From positions 1 to 19,291 of the forward strand of contig JAHBMJ010002403.1 in assembly GCA_018398765.1 (NCBI GenBank): a DNA stretch of 19,291 bases, given 5' to 3'. Made by a program: the position numbers and the translations under genes. This DNA is from Chromera velia (taxonomy: Eukaryota; Sar; Chromeraceae). Below the pieces are notes generated by a model that was not told where the DNA came from, did no database searches, and was given only the letters and a program-made list of their open reading frames with translations. Below, one piece after another: positions 1 through 8,968 of this stretch (position 1 is its first letter; every line of letters starts with the position of its first letter).

Positions 1-2
1 AA

Positions 3-1028
3 GATCCTCTTTCTTTCCTTTCTCCTCTTCAAGAGAAACTGAAAATGGATGAGCCTGAGGTGTTGAAAGAAGGAGAGACAATGAGCTACATAGGCATGCA
101 ACTAAAGAAAACAAAGGAAGGTTTTGAGATGAGTCAGGAAGAGTATCTTGAGTCCGTTGAAGTGGAAGAGAGCAAACTGAAGGGGGGAAAGATCAGACCA
201 GACCTTTTGGACCCTCCAACAGAAGAAGAGATTAAAGAAGAATATGTGCCCCTCATGCAAAAGATCATGGGGGTGACTGGGTGGGCAGCAAGGACACAGC
301 CAGACATTTCTTTTCTTTTTGGTGAGCTGAGTCGGTGGTCGACTAAGCCGTCTGCAGAGAAGGTAGAAGGTGGTTTGCGTTTGTTGAATCATGCGAAGCA
401 AAGTAAGACCTCTCTTGTTTTTACCGCAGTCAAGGACCCCAAGATGGTTGTTTTCCATGATGGGTCTTATTCTCTCCAGAAGTGTGAAGGGCGATGGGGA
501 AACGAAGCTTACCTTGTAGATCAGACAGAACAGGTAGACAGAGAAAGGATTCATGCTTTAAGAAAGAGCAACCTTTTTGCGTGGAAGAGTGCAAGAGTGA
601 AGCGAAAGCTAATTTCAAGCACTTCGTCGGAGACAGTTGCATCTGCAGAGAGCGTAAAGAAAGCTTTTGCTTGGAAGGATCTGGCAGAGGCGCTTTGGTG
701 TAAGAAAGTGCCGATTGAATTCGTGACGGATTCCGGGCCGTTGATGGATCAGCTAGAGTCTGGACAGGCAAAGGCAGAGCCCGCTATGAATGGTCTTCTT
801 GCTTATGTCAGGCAGGAATTGCGTCGTCTGCGTTCCCGTGTGTACTGGTGCAGGACTAGTGACATGAGGGCAGATAGACAGACCAAGCTCATGTTAGAGC
901 GCTGCAATGGTAACGTTCCTTCCACTGCGAAAGTTGTGAAGAAAGAGAAAGCAGGAGCACGTGTTAAGAAGATTGACTTTGCGAAGCGATCGAGCATGTG
1001 CATGAGAGTCAGTCGGCGTTGTGGGTAG
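3..1028 (+). CDS. Ty1/copia Pol polyprotein, C-terminal part (end of reverse transcriptase + RNase H), 5' end outside window
   Basis: The frame is open from base 3, so the first ATG at 45 is internal and the protein continues upstream of the window. Residue numbers count from that ATG. Residues 14-35 (YIGMQLKKTKEGFEMSQEEY) match the 'FLGIEI...G..ISQ..Y' segment that ends copia reverse transcriptase. Residues 67-100 (YVPLMQKIMGVTGWAARTQP, then DISF) match the 'Y..L+G.L.YL...TRPDI.F' connection. The RNase H domain follows at about 135-285, with likely catalytic acids D139 (FHDGS), E196 (SSTSSETVAS), D229 (VTDSG) and D277 (MRADRQTKLM, the copia 'ADILTK' region). These four positions are all present, so this part is not obviously decayed. 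The known role of the family is copying element RNA into DNA and degrading the RNA strand in virus-like particles. The stop codon lies about 50 bases before a polypurine tract, as expected for a copia 3' end. Gag, protease and integrase would lie to the left, outside this window. Confidence 0.93.
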   Translation, partial: DPLSFLSPLQEKLKMDEPEVLKEGETMSYIGMQLKKTKEGFEMSQEEYLESVEVEESKLKGGKIRPDLLDPPTEEEIKEEYVPLMQKIMGVTGWAARTQPDISFLFGELSRWSTKPSAEKVEGGLRLLNHAKQSKTSLVFTAVKDPKMVVFHDGSYSLQKCEGRWGNEAYLVDQTEQVDRERIHALRKSNLFAWKSARVKRKLISSTSSETVASAESVKKAFAWKDLAEALWCKKVPIEFVTDSGPLMDQLESGQAKAEPAMNGLLAYVRQELRRLRSRVYWCRTSDMRADRQTKLMLERCNGNVPSTAKVVKKEKAGARVKKIDFAKRSSMCMRVSRRCG

Positions 1029-1069
1029 ACAGACGGCTCTGTATTTGTTCCTTCGTCTGTGCCTCAGTC

Positions 1070-1079
1070 AGGGGGTGAT
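1070..1079 (+). other. Polypurine tract of the copia element (plus-strand priming site)
   Basis: The short purine-rich run agggggtgat sits directly before a TGTTGAG motif. In copia elements a G-rich tract of this kind ending in 'GAT' and followed by TGTTG is the usual plus-strand primer next to the 3' LTR. Its position 42 bases after the Pol stop codon fits. Confidence 0.6.
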
Positions 1080-1870
1080 TGTTGAGCCACCATGCCTGAA
1101 GTGCCCGCCTCTATGCGCGCCGCCTTATAGATTGATGAGCCATGCCAAGCTGCATGCATGCATGTGCATGCTTCTTCATGCAATTTGAATTAATTGCAAT
1201 CAATAGTAGCATGCTCATAAAACGTGATGAGATGAAACGGCTGAACAATGAAAGGAACGGGAATATGCAATGCATCCCGTCCTTCAGTCTTTCCCTGTAA
1301 GAAAATTTTAAGAGACTCTAATGATAAGCTTCTAGTTGAGAAGATCTAGTGGCTTTTAGGGTCTTTCACCTTCTTCTATCCCATCTCTCTCTTTTTCTCT
1401 TTTTCTTTATTCTTTTTGCTTTTCCCCGACCGGTGTTCATATACTGGGAAGCTCATGCCATCACAGCCGTCCTGAAGTGTTCCATGGCGTGTGCATACGT
1501 GTGACTTGCCGTCCTGACCCAGGTGAAAAACCTCCATCGAGTCATGTCACCAGATTTTCGCCGTCTCCTCTAATTTTCTTCTTCTACATAGCACTGCCTT
1601 CTCAAAAACTAGCTGTGGCCGTGAGTGCAGCTTGTCTCAGTTGTCTGGTTCACATTGAAGGAAGGGGGAAACCTGGAGGGCTGGCATCTACCCCCAGGCA
1701 TACAGAGTCATGGGCATGGCCGTGTTTGCCATGGTTTTGGATCTGTGTGGGATAGAAAGCCTAGCTCACAGGCGTCTCCCGTCATTTTCAGGCTTTGGCG
1801 TAGGTGCGAAGAGAGTAGACAAACAAGCAGGCAGCCCGACATAGCCGCAGAAGGCTTCCAGCTCCCAACA
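1080..1870 (+). mobile_element. Probable 3' LTR of the copia element (right end uncertain)
   Basis: The left end is well supported: TGTTGAGCC begins immediately after the polypurine tract. The right end is a guess based on the inverted terminal pair TGTTG...CAACA, which closes at 1870 and gives an LTR of about 790 bp. The 5' LTR and target-site duplication lie outside the window, so the boundary cannot be confirmed here. The segment holds no gene. It contains overlapping GCATGC palindromes near 1150-1180 and a pyrimidine-rich stretch at about 1370-1430. Short frames inside it look random. Confidence 0.5.
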
Positions 1871-2570
1871 CAATGAGCTGCTTCTGCAACTATGAATTTA
1901 ATTTGAATAAAAAATAGCTAGCAGCGCTTGAGGCAGTCGGGAGCGACGATAAAAGTGCGGCAATCGGTGCGGCTACCGTAATAGAAGTTGACTCGGATTA
2001 TATTTAAATCTAGATTTAAATAATAGTTGAATTTATTCATTATTACTTATCATGATATTAGATCGAATCCTATATCGAATGTTAATTTAACTCATTATAT
2101 GATATCTAACTTCACCTACAGTTTGGCATGAATGAATCAATCAATCCGACTAGTGATATCATACCTAGCACATAATTTATGAATATAATTTTAATGAATT
2201 ATTTTAGAAAATTTATAATGTGTTTATTCATTTGATGCTTGATTCGGTGTGATTTGATTTTATATGGTAGTGCATAGGAACAGGATTCGTTACAGGAATA
2301 ATAAGCCGTCTGTTATGACGCTTAATGGTGCATCAATCAATCAATGGGTTCCAATGAATTCATTTTGCGTGACACGCTGTTTAAATATCTGCCAAGACAT
2401 AATCTGTCAAATCAGATTGCTATGTTACATACGTTGTATAATGCTTATCGAAGAGTAAACGGGGGGAGGCGCAAAATGTCTTCCATATACCTACCTTCAT
2501 TTCTTTTTATGTTTCTGTGTTGACTTTTCACTCTCAGCGGACGAGGAAAGGGGTTGACCAAGAAGTGAAG
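1871..2570. other. Gene-free stretch with AT-rich island (about 1985-2450)
   Basis: No credible coding region is seen. From about 1985 to 2450 the base composition falls sharply into AT-rich DNA, unlike both flanks, with a perfect palindrome at 2001-2022 and short ATCA-type repeats (aatcaatcaat near 2134 and 2333). No terminal repeats, tRNA or rRNA were recognised. It may be a remnant of a non-autonomous element or an organelle-derived insertion; neither is shown. Confidence 0.5.
2001..2022. repeat. Perfect 22-bp AT-rich palindrome
   Basis: The left arm tatttaaatct is the exact reverse complement of the adjoining right arm, with CTAG at the centre and no spacer. It lies within the AT-rich island. 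It could form a cruciform or be a dimeric protein site; no function is shown. Confidence 0.85.
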
Positions 2571-3366
2571 GATGAACGGAATTGAGAAAGGAAGGCACCC
2601 AAAGAAGGAAACATCAACTCACGCAAGCCACGAGGCCTTCTGAATTCGGGCAGTTCAACAGGAAGGAAAACCCGACCAACAATCAATGGAATCAAGGGAA
2701 AGGAAGAAAGAAAGGAAGAATCGCGCGATTTGATGAAGGAAGGAAAAAACTAAGAAAGGACCGAAGAGTGGAAGGAAACCCTGGGTTTGGAAGGGAAAGG
2801 CTAAGGACATAGCAACACGAATCTTTTGATGCGGAGGGTTTCAACTTACAAGATTTTCAGACACGCCCGTCGGACAAGAGGCTGACACGCAAAAGATGGC
2901 GAGGTAAGGATTTGCGTAAAGTCCACACACGTCCAGATGGACGGAAGACGAATTTACAAAAGAGGGCGAAGTGTTTCTTTCCCGCAAAGTCCGCACACAT
3001 CGTAAAGGACAGGGAGACAAAAACGATTGGAAACGGAATAGCGAAGTGGCGACGGCGGTTTCAACATGACACAGAAGTGCAGAAATGCACCAAAACAAAA
3101 TGTATTGTGGTAAACAGTGCTCTTCGGAGAAAGTGAAAAATAAAGCAAAACAAAAGATCTATTCTGCTTCTCGAATGAAGCCTTTTTGTTTTGTTTTGTC
3201 TCTCCACTGATTCCTTTAAATTTCTCGCCTGCTCCTCCCTCGTTCCCTCTTTCGAAAAGGAAACCACGACCAGAAAGAACGGGCAGATGAAGAAAGGATG
3301 CCACTGTCCTTTCAAGAGACCTTCCGGATGCCATGAAAGAGAAAGTGCGGGGTCAATTGTCGCGTG

Positions 3367-3556
3367 TCAGGAAGACAAAAGCAATAAAGGCAAAAGAAGG
3401 GCAAAAGAAAAAAGACAAAAGTGGAAAGCACAGACAACAACATCCAAGGGCTTCGTGGCAGGAAAACGATCAGGGAAATTAATCCCAACGCTTCCTGACA
3501 AGGATGAAATTGGTTCGTTTTCAGAAAAACAAAAGCAATAAAGCGAAAAGAAAAGG
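3367..3556 (+). repeat. Dispersed purine-rich repeat, copy 1 plus partial copy
   Basis: Bases 3367-3505 align along their length with 4095-4236. They share in order tcaggaagacaa, agtggaaagca, catccagggcttcgtg-like sequence, gacaaaagggaaa-like sequence and atcccaacgcttcc. A further partial copy begins at 3512 with ggttcgttttcag, which also precedes copy 2 at 4086. This indicates tandem or nested duplication of a non-coding unit followed by divergence. Confidence 0.75.
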
Positions 3557-3730
3557 AAACGCTCAGACTGTCGATGAAGACGCACCCCATACGGGAACCT
3601 TCCGCATTCCACGCCGAACTCTTCACGCTCCGAAGAACGGGAGTCCAACGCAGAGGGAAAAGGAAAAAGCCGGTACTTTACAGATTTTTGCGCGCACAAT
3701 CATTTTTTGGTGAAAAGCGCGTGCACAGCA

Positions 3731-3734
<4 letters not shown>

Positions 3735-3770
<36 letters not shown>
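3735..3770 (+). repeat. (CT)n microsatellite
   Basis: An uninterrupted TC/CT dinucleotide run is followed by one A interruption and a further CTCTC. It is a simple repeat in gene-free DNA. Confidence 0.95.
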
Positions 3771-4085
3771 CGAACCGTGCCTGTCAGTGAGAGAACTTTT
3801 CATGTTGTCAATTGAGAGAATGAATGAAGTCGGCATGCAAGGATGCTCACTGACTCAAGCAAAGAGCAACCGCCTGCGCGCTGAGCCTCATGATATCGAT
3901 GAAGCTACTCGGAGCTGCGCGGCGAGTACACTCTTTTGATCCATATTCTGTTTTTTTTTTTTTTTTCACTGCGAGTGACAATCCATCGACTGTTCCCCTC
4001 CTTGTCTTTCAATGACTACCTGTGAAAGGACAGGGACGAAAGCAGGCGAAACGGTGAAGTAAAAAAAAAAGGGTCAATGCTCATG

Positions 4086-4236
4086 GGTTCGTTTTCAGGA
4101 AGACAAGAACAATGAAAAGAGGCAAAAGAAAAGAAAAGCAGAAGTGGAAAGCAAAACAAACTGCATCCAGGGGCTTCGTGTTAGGAAGACAAAAGGGAAA
4201 TCCATCCCAACGCTTCCGCACGCAGCTGAGAAGGAT
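4086..4236 (+). repeat. Dispersed purine-rich repeat, copy 2
   Basis: This is the counterpart of 3367-3505. The aligned block contains agtggaaagc, the ggcttcgtg core and atcccaacgcttcc, separated by indels. The leader ggttcgttttcag at 4086-4098 matches 3512-3524, so copy 2 includes sequence from both sides of the copy 1 boundary. No reading frame is conserved between the copies. Confidence 0.75.
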
Positions 4237-5310
4237 ACGGACAAGGATGCTGTTCTGTGCTCTCGGTAATTCAACTCAATCGACTGCAGTGCTAGAAGAT
4301 CTGAAAACTGGAGCAGCTGCCGATTCGGTTTCTCCCCACAGTGTCACGGCACCTCTTCTCTCCTTCGACCTCAAAACAGCCTCAAAGTGGGTGAGGCAGC
4401 AAGAGAGAATGGAGAGATAGGAAGAGAGAGTGAACACTGCAGACTTCCAATGAAAGGACAAGTCCCCGAAAGAACGTGCAAGGCTGCCGGTGCCTTCCTT
4501 CTTTCGCTCCCTTCGTTCTCCCCTTTCAATTTACAAACACCGCACCCGTTTGTCTGTATGTGATGACGTCAAAAAAGGAGGCACAAAAGCACCCAGAGAG
4601 AAAAGCTGAGCAAGAAAGAAAACGAACTACGCCCTCTGACTGGACTGCCTTTTATCCCTCCTCCTCGAGTGCCCCCCCCTTTTTGTTCTTTCCCATCTGA
4701 ATGTTTGCAATAATCTCACAGTGGAGAGGTACAGCCATACAGACAAAAAGAAAAAACAAGCCATGCAGGTCGAAGTATGAACAAGCGACTTGGTTGAAAG
4801 GGAAAACCTCGAAAAAAAACTTGCACATACGGGTCATCAAACGCAATCCCAGGGAAAACAAGGAATTCAAAAAAACATATGATCATTGCCCTGCAACCCG
4901 CCTCCTCCTGCGCAGCGTACCGGCCCCCTTCTCGTTCTCCCGCCCCCCTTCTTGCCTCAGGGGGGACAGGGACGATCACTCTAATTGAAGGATGGTCCGT
5001 GCCAGTCAGCGAAAAACAATCAAGGCACCCCCAAATACTACGTCGAGATCTTTGAAGGCACACGTCAGAAAGACGGGCAGAAATTTGAAAAGAAAACAAG
5101 GATGAACAGTCAGTAAGCGAGCGCGGGACAGAAAGAGAGAAAAAAGTGAAAAAAGAGGGACACAATGCACGCCTTCCAGGGGGGGCCACGTTTTAGAGGA
5201 GCAACGACTGAATCAGGCTCAACCATCCAGCGGCCGCTTCACCCCTGCAAACTCTTGCAGGACCCTCCTCTCCCGACTTCTTCGTATAGGTAGAAGGGTC
5301 TTGTCTGTCT

Positions 5311-5373
5311 TTTTTCCTTCCTTCCTTCCTTCCTTCCTTCCTTCCTTCTTTCTTTCCTTCCCTCCTTTCCTTC
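5311..5373 (+). repeat. (CTTC)n pyrimidine repeat
   Basis: A run of CTTC tetranucleotides decays into related pyrimidine sequence. It is followed at about 5380-5415 by C-rich DNA, giving a homopyrimidine tract on + and a homopurine tract on -. The Lys/Glu/Gly repeat peptides on the minus strand here arise from the repeat and are not taken as genes. Confidence 0.9.
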
Positions 5374-5415
5374 GCTGCCCCCCTCCCCCCCCACCCCCTG
5401 CCCTGCCCCGCCCCC

Positions 5416-6450
5416 AAATCTCATGCATATACTCAGAAGAAAGACTTAAATAAGAGGAACAAGAGAACCACAGGTCAATGAATTAATGGGACGACGGATC
5501 AGATGGAGAGGCGACTGAATAACTTCGATCAAAGAGCCAGAAGCTATCATAGAATCCTGTAAGAAAAGGACGGTGGCTTGAGGAAGAGCGAATGAGGAAG
5601 ACTGACAGAGAAGAAAAGCTGTGCTTTGAGCTGCTTCTCGTCTCCCTTCAAAAGTCTCAAAGGATTTCGATTCGATCATTGATCGTGCAACCTCTAATTG
5701 GAAGGGAGGACAGAAAGAAGAAGAGGAAGGACGAACGAATCATCGAGTCACCGTCTTTTCTTCATCCAGAAAATGAATACACTTTCTTCCCTGCACAGTA
5801 TCCCTGCCCTTTCCCGCCCGCCCTCTTGAAGGAAGTCTGTCCCTCTCATCCCTACCTGGGTCCCCCCAATTTCGCAATTTTTCCGCGCCTTCCCAACCAA
5901 GTCAGACTGCCTGACAAGCCGCAAAGGCAAACCAGGAGAAACAAGAAGATCAAATATCTTCTCCCACATGCCCCGGTACCAAAGCCAGATCGCTTTGAGG
6001 CTTTCTTTTCCTTCACGCTGCACCCGAGAGGTCGGTGGATTGGTTTGTCAACAGGTCTTCCTTCCCCTTCTTTGACTTTTTGTGTGACTTGTCGTTTTTG
6101 CCGCGAAAAAGAAGTTCCTTTTTGCCTTTCGTCTTTCCCCGTCCCTTCCCAATCCCAATCGAAGCTTCGGTCCTCTTTGTTGCTTCACTGACGATCAACG
6201 TCCGTGCAGAAGACTCAGTAGACAGACAGACAAAGAGAGACCAAACCGATGAGCACTTGCTGTTCTCCACAGAACAAAAAATTCCAATAGAGTGTGCATA
6301 GAGAACGACCATTCCCAAATGAGAATGAAGTCAAGCGGGAGAAGTGTTAGCAAATAATGAACGGTGGAGAAGACTGAGGGAAGGAATGCGCATACAAAGG
6401 ATGAAGCCACATGGATACTTCTTTCGAGACTGTCTCATGCACCCCCCCCC
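5416..6450. other. Region without a supported gene
   Basis: The longest open frame on + (5592-6191, 199 codons) lacks any recognised domain, has pyrimidine-driven composition and has no supporting splice sites, so it is not called. Part of 6100-6450 probably carries the 3' untranslated region and polyadenylation site of the minus-strand gene ending at 6451. No specific signal was identified. Confidence 0.45.
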
Positions 6451-8613
6451 TCACTGCCACCACGAAGAGAAGTCTGGAGAGAACCCCTTCTCCAGATCGA
6501 CAAACCCATCCGACTCTTCAAAAAGGTCGGAGGCAGAGGTCACCCCCCTCATAGAGTCCTCCTGTTCCATCATCTCTCTCTCCCATCTCTCGGCTTCCCT
6601 TTCCTCTTTCAGGATGTCCAGGGTTGTCATTCCTCTCTCTCTCGCAACTGCGACGAGTGTCTGGTAGTACTCTTGCGCTCTTTCTTGCTCAACCATCCTC
6701 CTCTCTTTCTCTGCCCGTTTCTCCTTCTCCTCCGCAACTCTCTCGTTCAACCCCCTCCAAAAACGAAACGAAGGGAGCTCGATGTGTCTCTGAAGAAGAG
6801 CGGCAGCGTTCTCGGGCCGCTTTCTCTTTGCATCCACCCACCTAGACAGACGTCCCAGCAGAACAGAATCCAGACCCCCAAATCCCCTCGCGAGGCGGAG
6901 GAACTCCGGAGGGACTGGGCGGACAGAGGGACACGCTTCTCGGAGTCTGCGGATGAATTCGACCGCAAAGTGCTGGCAGTTGTTGTGGAGGAGACGGTAA
7001 TTGAATCGATGCCATCCCTCCCTGTGCATGTCATCGAGGATGACCTTGATTTCATCCTCTGAAGCAAAGGTGTATCCCAGGTCCACCTTGTATTTGTACA
7101 CGTGGGAAGATTTGAACTCCCCACGACGTACGGAACCAACGCCCACCTCATGTCCGAAGAAAAACTCGGACTCTCCAACCTCAACCCCCACATGGATGAC
7201 GCCTCCCAGCTGCATCTTCTTCAACCTCTCATTTGTGTTTGAGAAATTGTCATCAAGGTCGTAGACCATCAAAAAGACAGGCACGGACCCGGGGGGACGA
7301 AGGGAGCAATTGGATGAGAGGGGGGTGGGTGGAGGACGGAACTGGCGGAGCCTCTCCCTTCCATCTGCCCCCACGGGTGCGAAGGGGACTTCGATGCGGT
7401 CTGGGGGGGGCAGGGAGGGCATAAGAAAGAAGGGGTTCGGGTGGAATCCCAAGGTGGGGGGAGGAGACGGCAAAGGGGTGAAGGGAGACGGGAAGAAAGT
7501 TGTTGGGCCAGGCTTCCTCTCTCTTTCAGCAGACAAGTCCCTTGCTTCGACTTTGTATGACTGTAGGAGGGCACGCAGGCCGGCAGACTTCCTCTCTGGG
7601 TCCCTGGGAGAGCCCAGTAGAGACAGGTCGCCTTCGGAGAGGGAACGGTGCCCCATTCTCTGTCTTTGTCTCTGAGTGGGACTCTTCCAGGGAGACGGCG
7701 GACGGTCAAGGGAGTTCGGCTTTTTTCTTTTTGGAAGGGGAGGAGGTTGGCACACTTCCTCTAGGTTGGCAATACTAACGCGAGACAAGGCGGAAGTACT
7801 GAAGAGAGGGAGGGGTGGAGCAGACTCTGTCCCAAATCGACGACAGCATGCGACGAGAACAAACAAAAGAGACACCCCCCCGCAGAACAACACCAGGGCC
7901 TCCCAATCAACGAACGACGGGGCTGCTGCTTTGGATTCACCCCTGACAGTGTTCCCTGTCTCCTGTCGGCCCCTGATCACCTCTCGGCCCCTCATGCGGA
8001 GCATTCGAGTAGGGTGCCTCTGGATGTCCCAGACGTCAACAGGGAGGGGGGCAGGCGAGGAACCGGGCGACAAGAAAAAGGGGTACCAAATGGACAGGCT
8101 GATAGAAAGAACGAACAACGGCAAGACAAAGGCCGCTGCCCACATCAGGGTCTTCTTTCCTGCTCTTCTCATCTCATCGATTCTTTTGAGGTCTTTCAAA
8201 GCCGCATCGAAGTCCCCCCTCTCTCCCTTCAAGATCTCTCCCGACCTCATCAGCAACCAAACAAACAAACCTCCAAAGGCCATGCCTACTGGAGGGATCG
8301 CGACGAGCCACCACGCAGGCCCAACGAGCAAAACCAGATAGAGCATTCCCGCCCCTGCAACGGAAAAGGAGCCGACCGCTCCCCACAGGTCCTTTCTATT
8401 TTCCTTCTGGACTTTAGAGCAAAAACGGGTCCTGTCCTTTTGTCGGAAAACAGGAGGGGGACGGAGACCGCCTAAGGCCATGCTTTCTCTTCTCTCCCTG
8501 TCACTCCCTCCCTCTACCCGATCCACATTATTCCCCTCAAGGGAGTCATCTCCTTCCTGCAGGTCTTCCCTTGACCCCGTGCCTTCGATCGAGGCAGACA
8601 CACGGGCATCGTC
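6451..8613 (-). CDS. Membrane-anchored PPPDE-type (desumoylating isopeptidase-like) cysteine peptidase, large 3' exon
   Basis: The open frame runs 8676-6451 (741 codons). A strong splice acceptor (pyrimidine tract then ttttgctgcag) makes 8613 the likely exon start, at codon 22 of that frame; residue numbers below count from 8676. Visible layout: hydrophobic segments at about 104-125, 126-143, 178-198 and 258-278; a Pro/Ser/basic linker at 286-465; a PPPDE domain at about 464-610; and a charged coiled-coil-like tail at 641-709. The PPPDE signature is clear: VFLMVYDL, then GGVIHVGVEVGESEFFFGHE with likely catalytic H495, then YRLLHNNCQHFAVEFI with likely catalytic C567. Family knowledge: PPPDE proteins (DeSI/DUF862) are usually soluble proteins of about 150-250 residues that cleave isopeptide bonds to SUMO or ubiquitin. 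Here the domain sits after about 460 residues with four membrane segments, so it probably acts at a membrane. The substrate is unknown. If the upstream exon is not used, M66 (8481) is an alternative start. Confidence 0.88.
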   Translation of the reverse strand, partial: DDARVSASIEGTGSREDLQEGDDSLEGNNVDRVEGGSDRERRESMALGGLRPPPVFRQKDRTRFCSKVQKENRKDLWGAVGSFSVAGAGMLYLVLLVGPAWWLVAIPPVGMAFGGLFVWLLMRSGEILKGERGDFDAALKDLKRIDEMRRAGKKTLMWAAAFVLPLFVLSISLSIWYPFFLSPGSSPAPLPVDVWDIQRHPTRMLRMRGREVIRGRQETGNTVRGESKAAAPSFVDWEALVLFCGGVSLLFVLVACCRRFGTESAPPLPLFSTSALSRVSIANLEEVCQPPPLPKRKKPNSLDRPPSPWKSPTQRQRQRMGHRSLSEGDLSLLGSPRDPERKSAGLRALLQSYKVEARDLSAERERKPGPTTFFPSPFTPLPSPPPTLGFHPNPFFLMPSLPPPDRIEVPFAPVGADGRERLRQFRPPPTPLSSNCSLRPPGSVPVFLMVYDLDDNFSNTNERLKKMQLGGVIHVGVEVGESEFFFGHEVGVGSVRRGEFKSSHVYKYKVDLGYTFASEDEIKVILDDMHREGWHRFNYRLLHNNCQHFAVEFIRRLREACPSVRPVPPEFLRLARGFGGLDSVLLGRLSRWVDAKRKRPENAAALLQRHIELPSFRFWRGLNERVAEEKEKRAEKERRMVEQERAQEYYQTLVAVARERGMTTLDILKEEREAERWEREMMEQEDSMRGVTSASDLFEESDGFVDLEKGFSPDFSSWWQ

Positions 8614-8680
8614 CTGCAGCAAAAGGGGGGGGGGAGAGGGTAGACAGGGTGTATTTCCAAGAACGTGCGCATGCACTTAC
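8614..8680 (-). other. Predicted 67-nt intron in the PPPDE gene
   Basis: On the minus strand the intron begins tac|gtaagt (near-ideal donor) and ends in a C/T tract plus ttttgctgcag|gac. Splicing removes the GC-poor joining sequence and connects codon ...TAC in the upstream frame to GAC in the PPPDE frame, both at phase 0. The unspliced frame is also open, so retention would not cause a stop. Confidence 0.7.
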
Positions 8681-8785
8681 GTATGTATTCGGATTACGCA
8701 CAGAACGAAAGGAGTATGGAGCACATGAAGGGAATGGAGCGAAAAAAGCCGGCAGACTGTAGTGTTTCTTCCTCTCCCTCCTTTT
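8681..8785 (-). CDS. Predicted small exon linking the membrane exon to the PPPDE exon
   Basis: This 35-codon exon is bounded by an acceptor after a TGTCTG-rich pyrimidine tract (tctgtctgaag|aaaagg) and the gtaagt donor at 8680. It reads KRRERKKHYSLPAFFAP and ends ...RNPNTY. Its start joins the preceding CAG|gtgtgt donor in phase 0 and its end joins the PPPDE exon in phase 0. The basic KRRERKK run would follow the last membrane segment of the upstream exon, as in a cytosolic loop. Alternatively the PPPDE transcript could start within this stretch (an ATG lies at 8833), making the upstream membrane protein a separate gene. Confidence 0.5.
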
Positions 8786-8968
8786 CTTCAGACAGACAGA
8801 CCGACACAAAGATAGACAGACAGACGCGCCCATACAATGTCAAGTAAAAAATCAACTTCAATTGAGTGAGCGAATCAGCCGAAATTCACGCAAAAACACA
8901 GAAGGGTGACAGACAGACAGCCAGAAAGAGACAAAGACAGAGACAGGCCGCGCGAGTCTGTGACACAC
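8786..8968 (-). other. Predicted 183-nt intron in the same gene
   Basis: The donor is attgtgcag|gtgtgt on the minus strand (8968). The acceptor lies at 8786 after a long tgtctgtctatctttgtg-type pyrimidine tract. Without splicing the upstream frame reads on through repeat-like sequence to a stop at 8858. That alternative tail is rich in Ser, Val and Phe and looks like translated intron. Confidence 0.5.

Larger units (their letters stand above)
2571..5300. other. Gene-free, strand-asymmetric purine-rich region
   Basis: The + strand is dominated by A/G runs (aagg, aaag, caaaag) for more than 2 kb. The many short frames on both strands here are Lys/Arg/Glu-rich or Phe/Leu/Ser-rich, as expected from compositional bias, and none shows a recognisable domain or convincing splice framework. 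The region contains the diverged duplication listed separately, a CT microsatellite (3735-3770) and a run of 16 T (3951-3966). Confidence 0.6.

Noticed and set aside
2914-2999. Paired motif gcgtaaagtccacacac and cgcaaagtccgcacaca
   Set aside because: Two imperfect 17-base copies 69 bases apart in biased sequence are too little for a repeat-family or CRISPR-like call.
5592-6191. 199-codon open frame on + strand
   Set aside because: No recognised domain, low-complexity composition (Pro, Phe, Arg, Ser) following the pyrimidine bias of the DNA, and no splice or promoter support.
6364-7062. 232-codon + strand frame over the PPPDE exon
   Set aside because: It is antisense to a frame with a clear PPPDE domain and has no recognisable features of its own.
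7676-8341. 221-codon + strand frame
   Set aside because: It is a shadow of the membrane segment and linker coding sequence on the minus strand.
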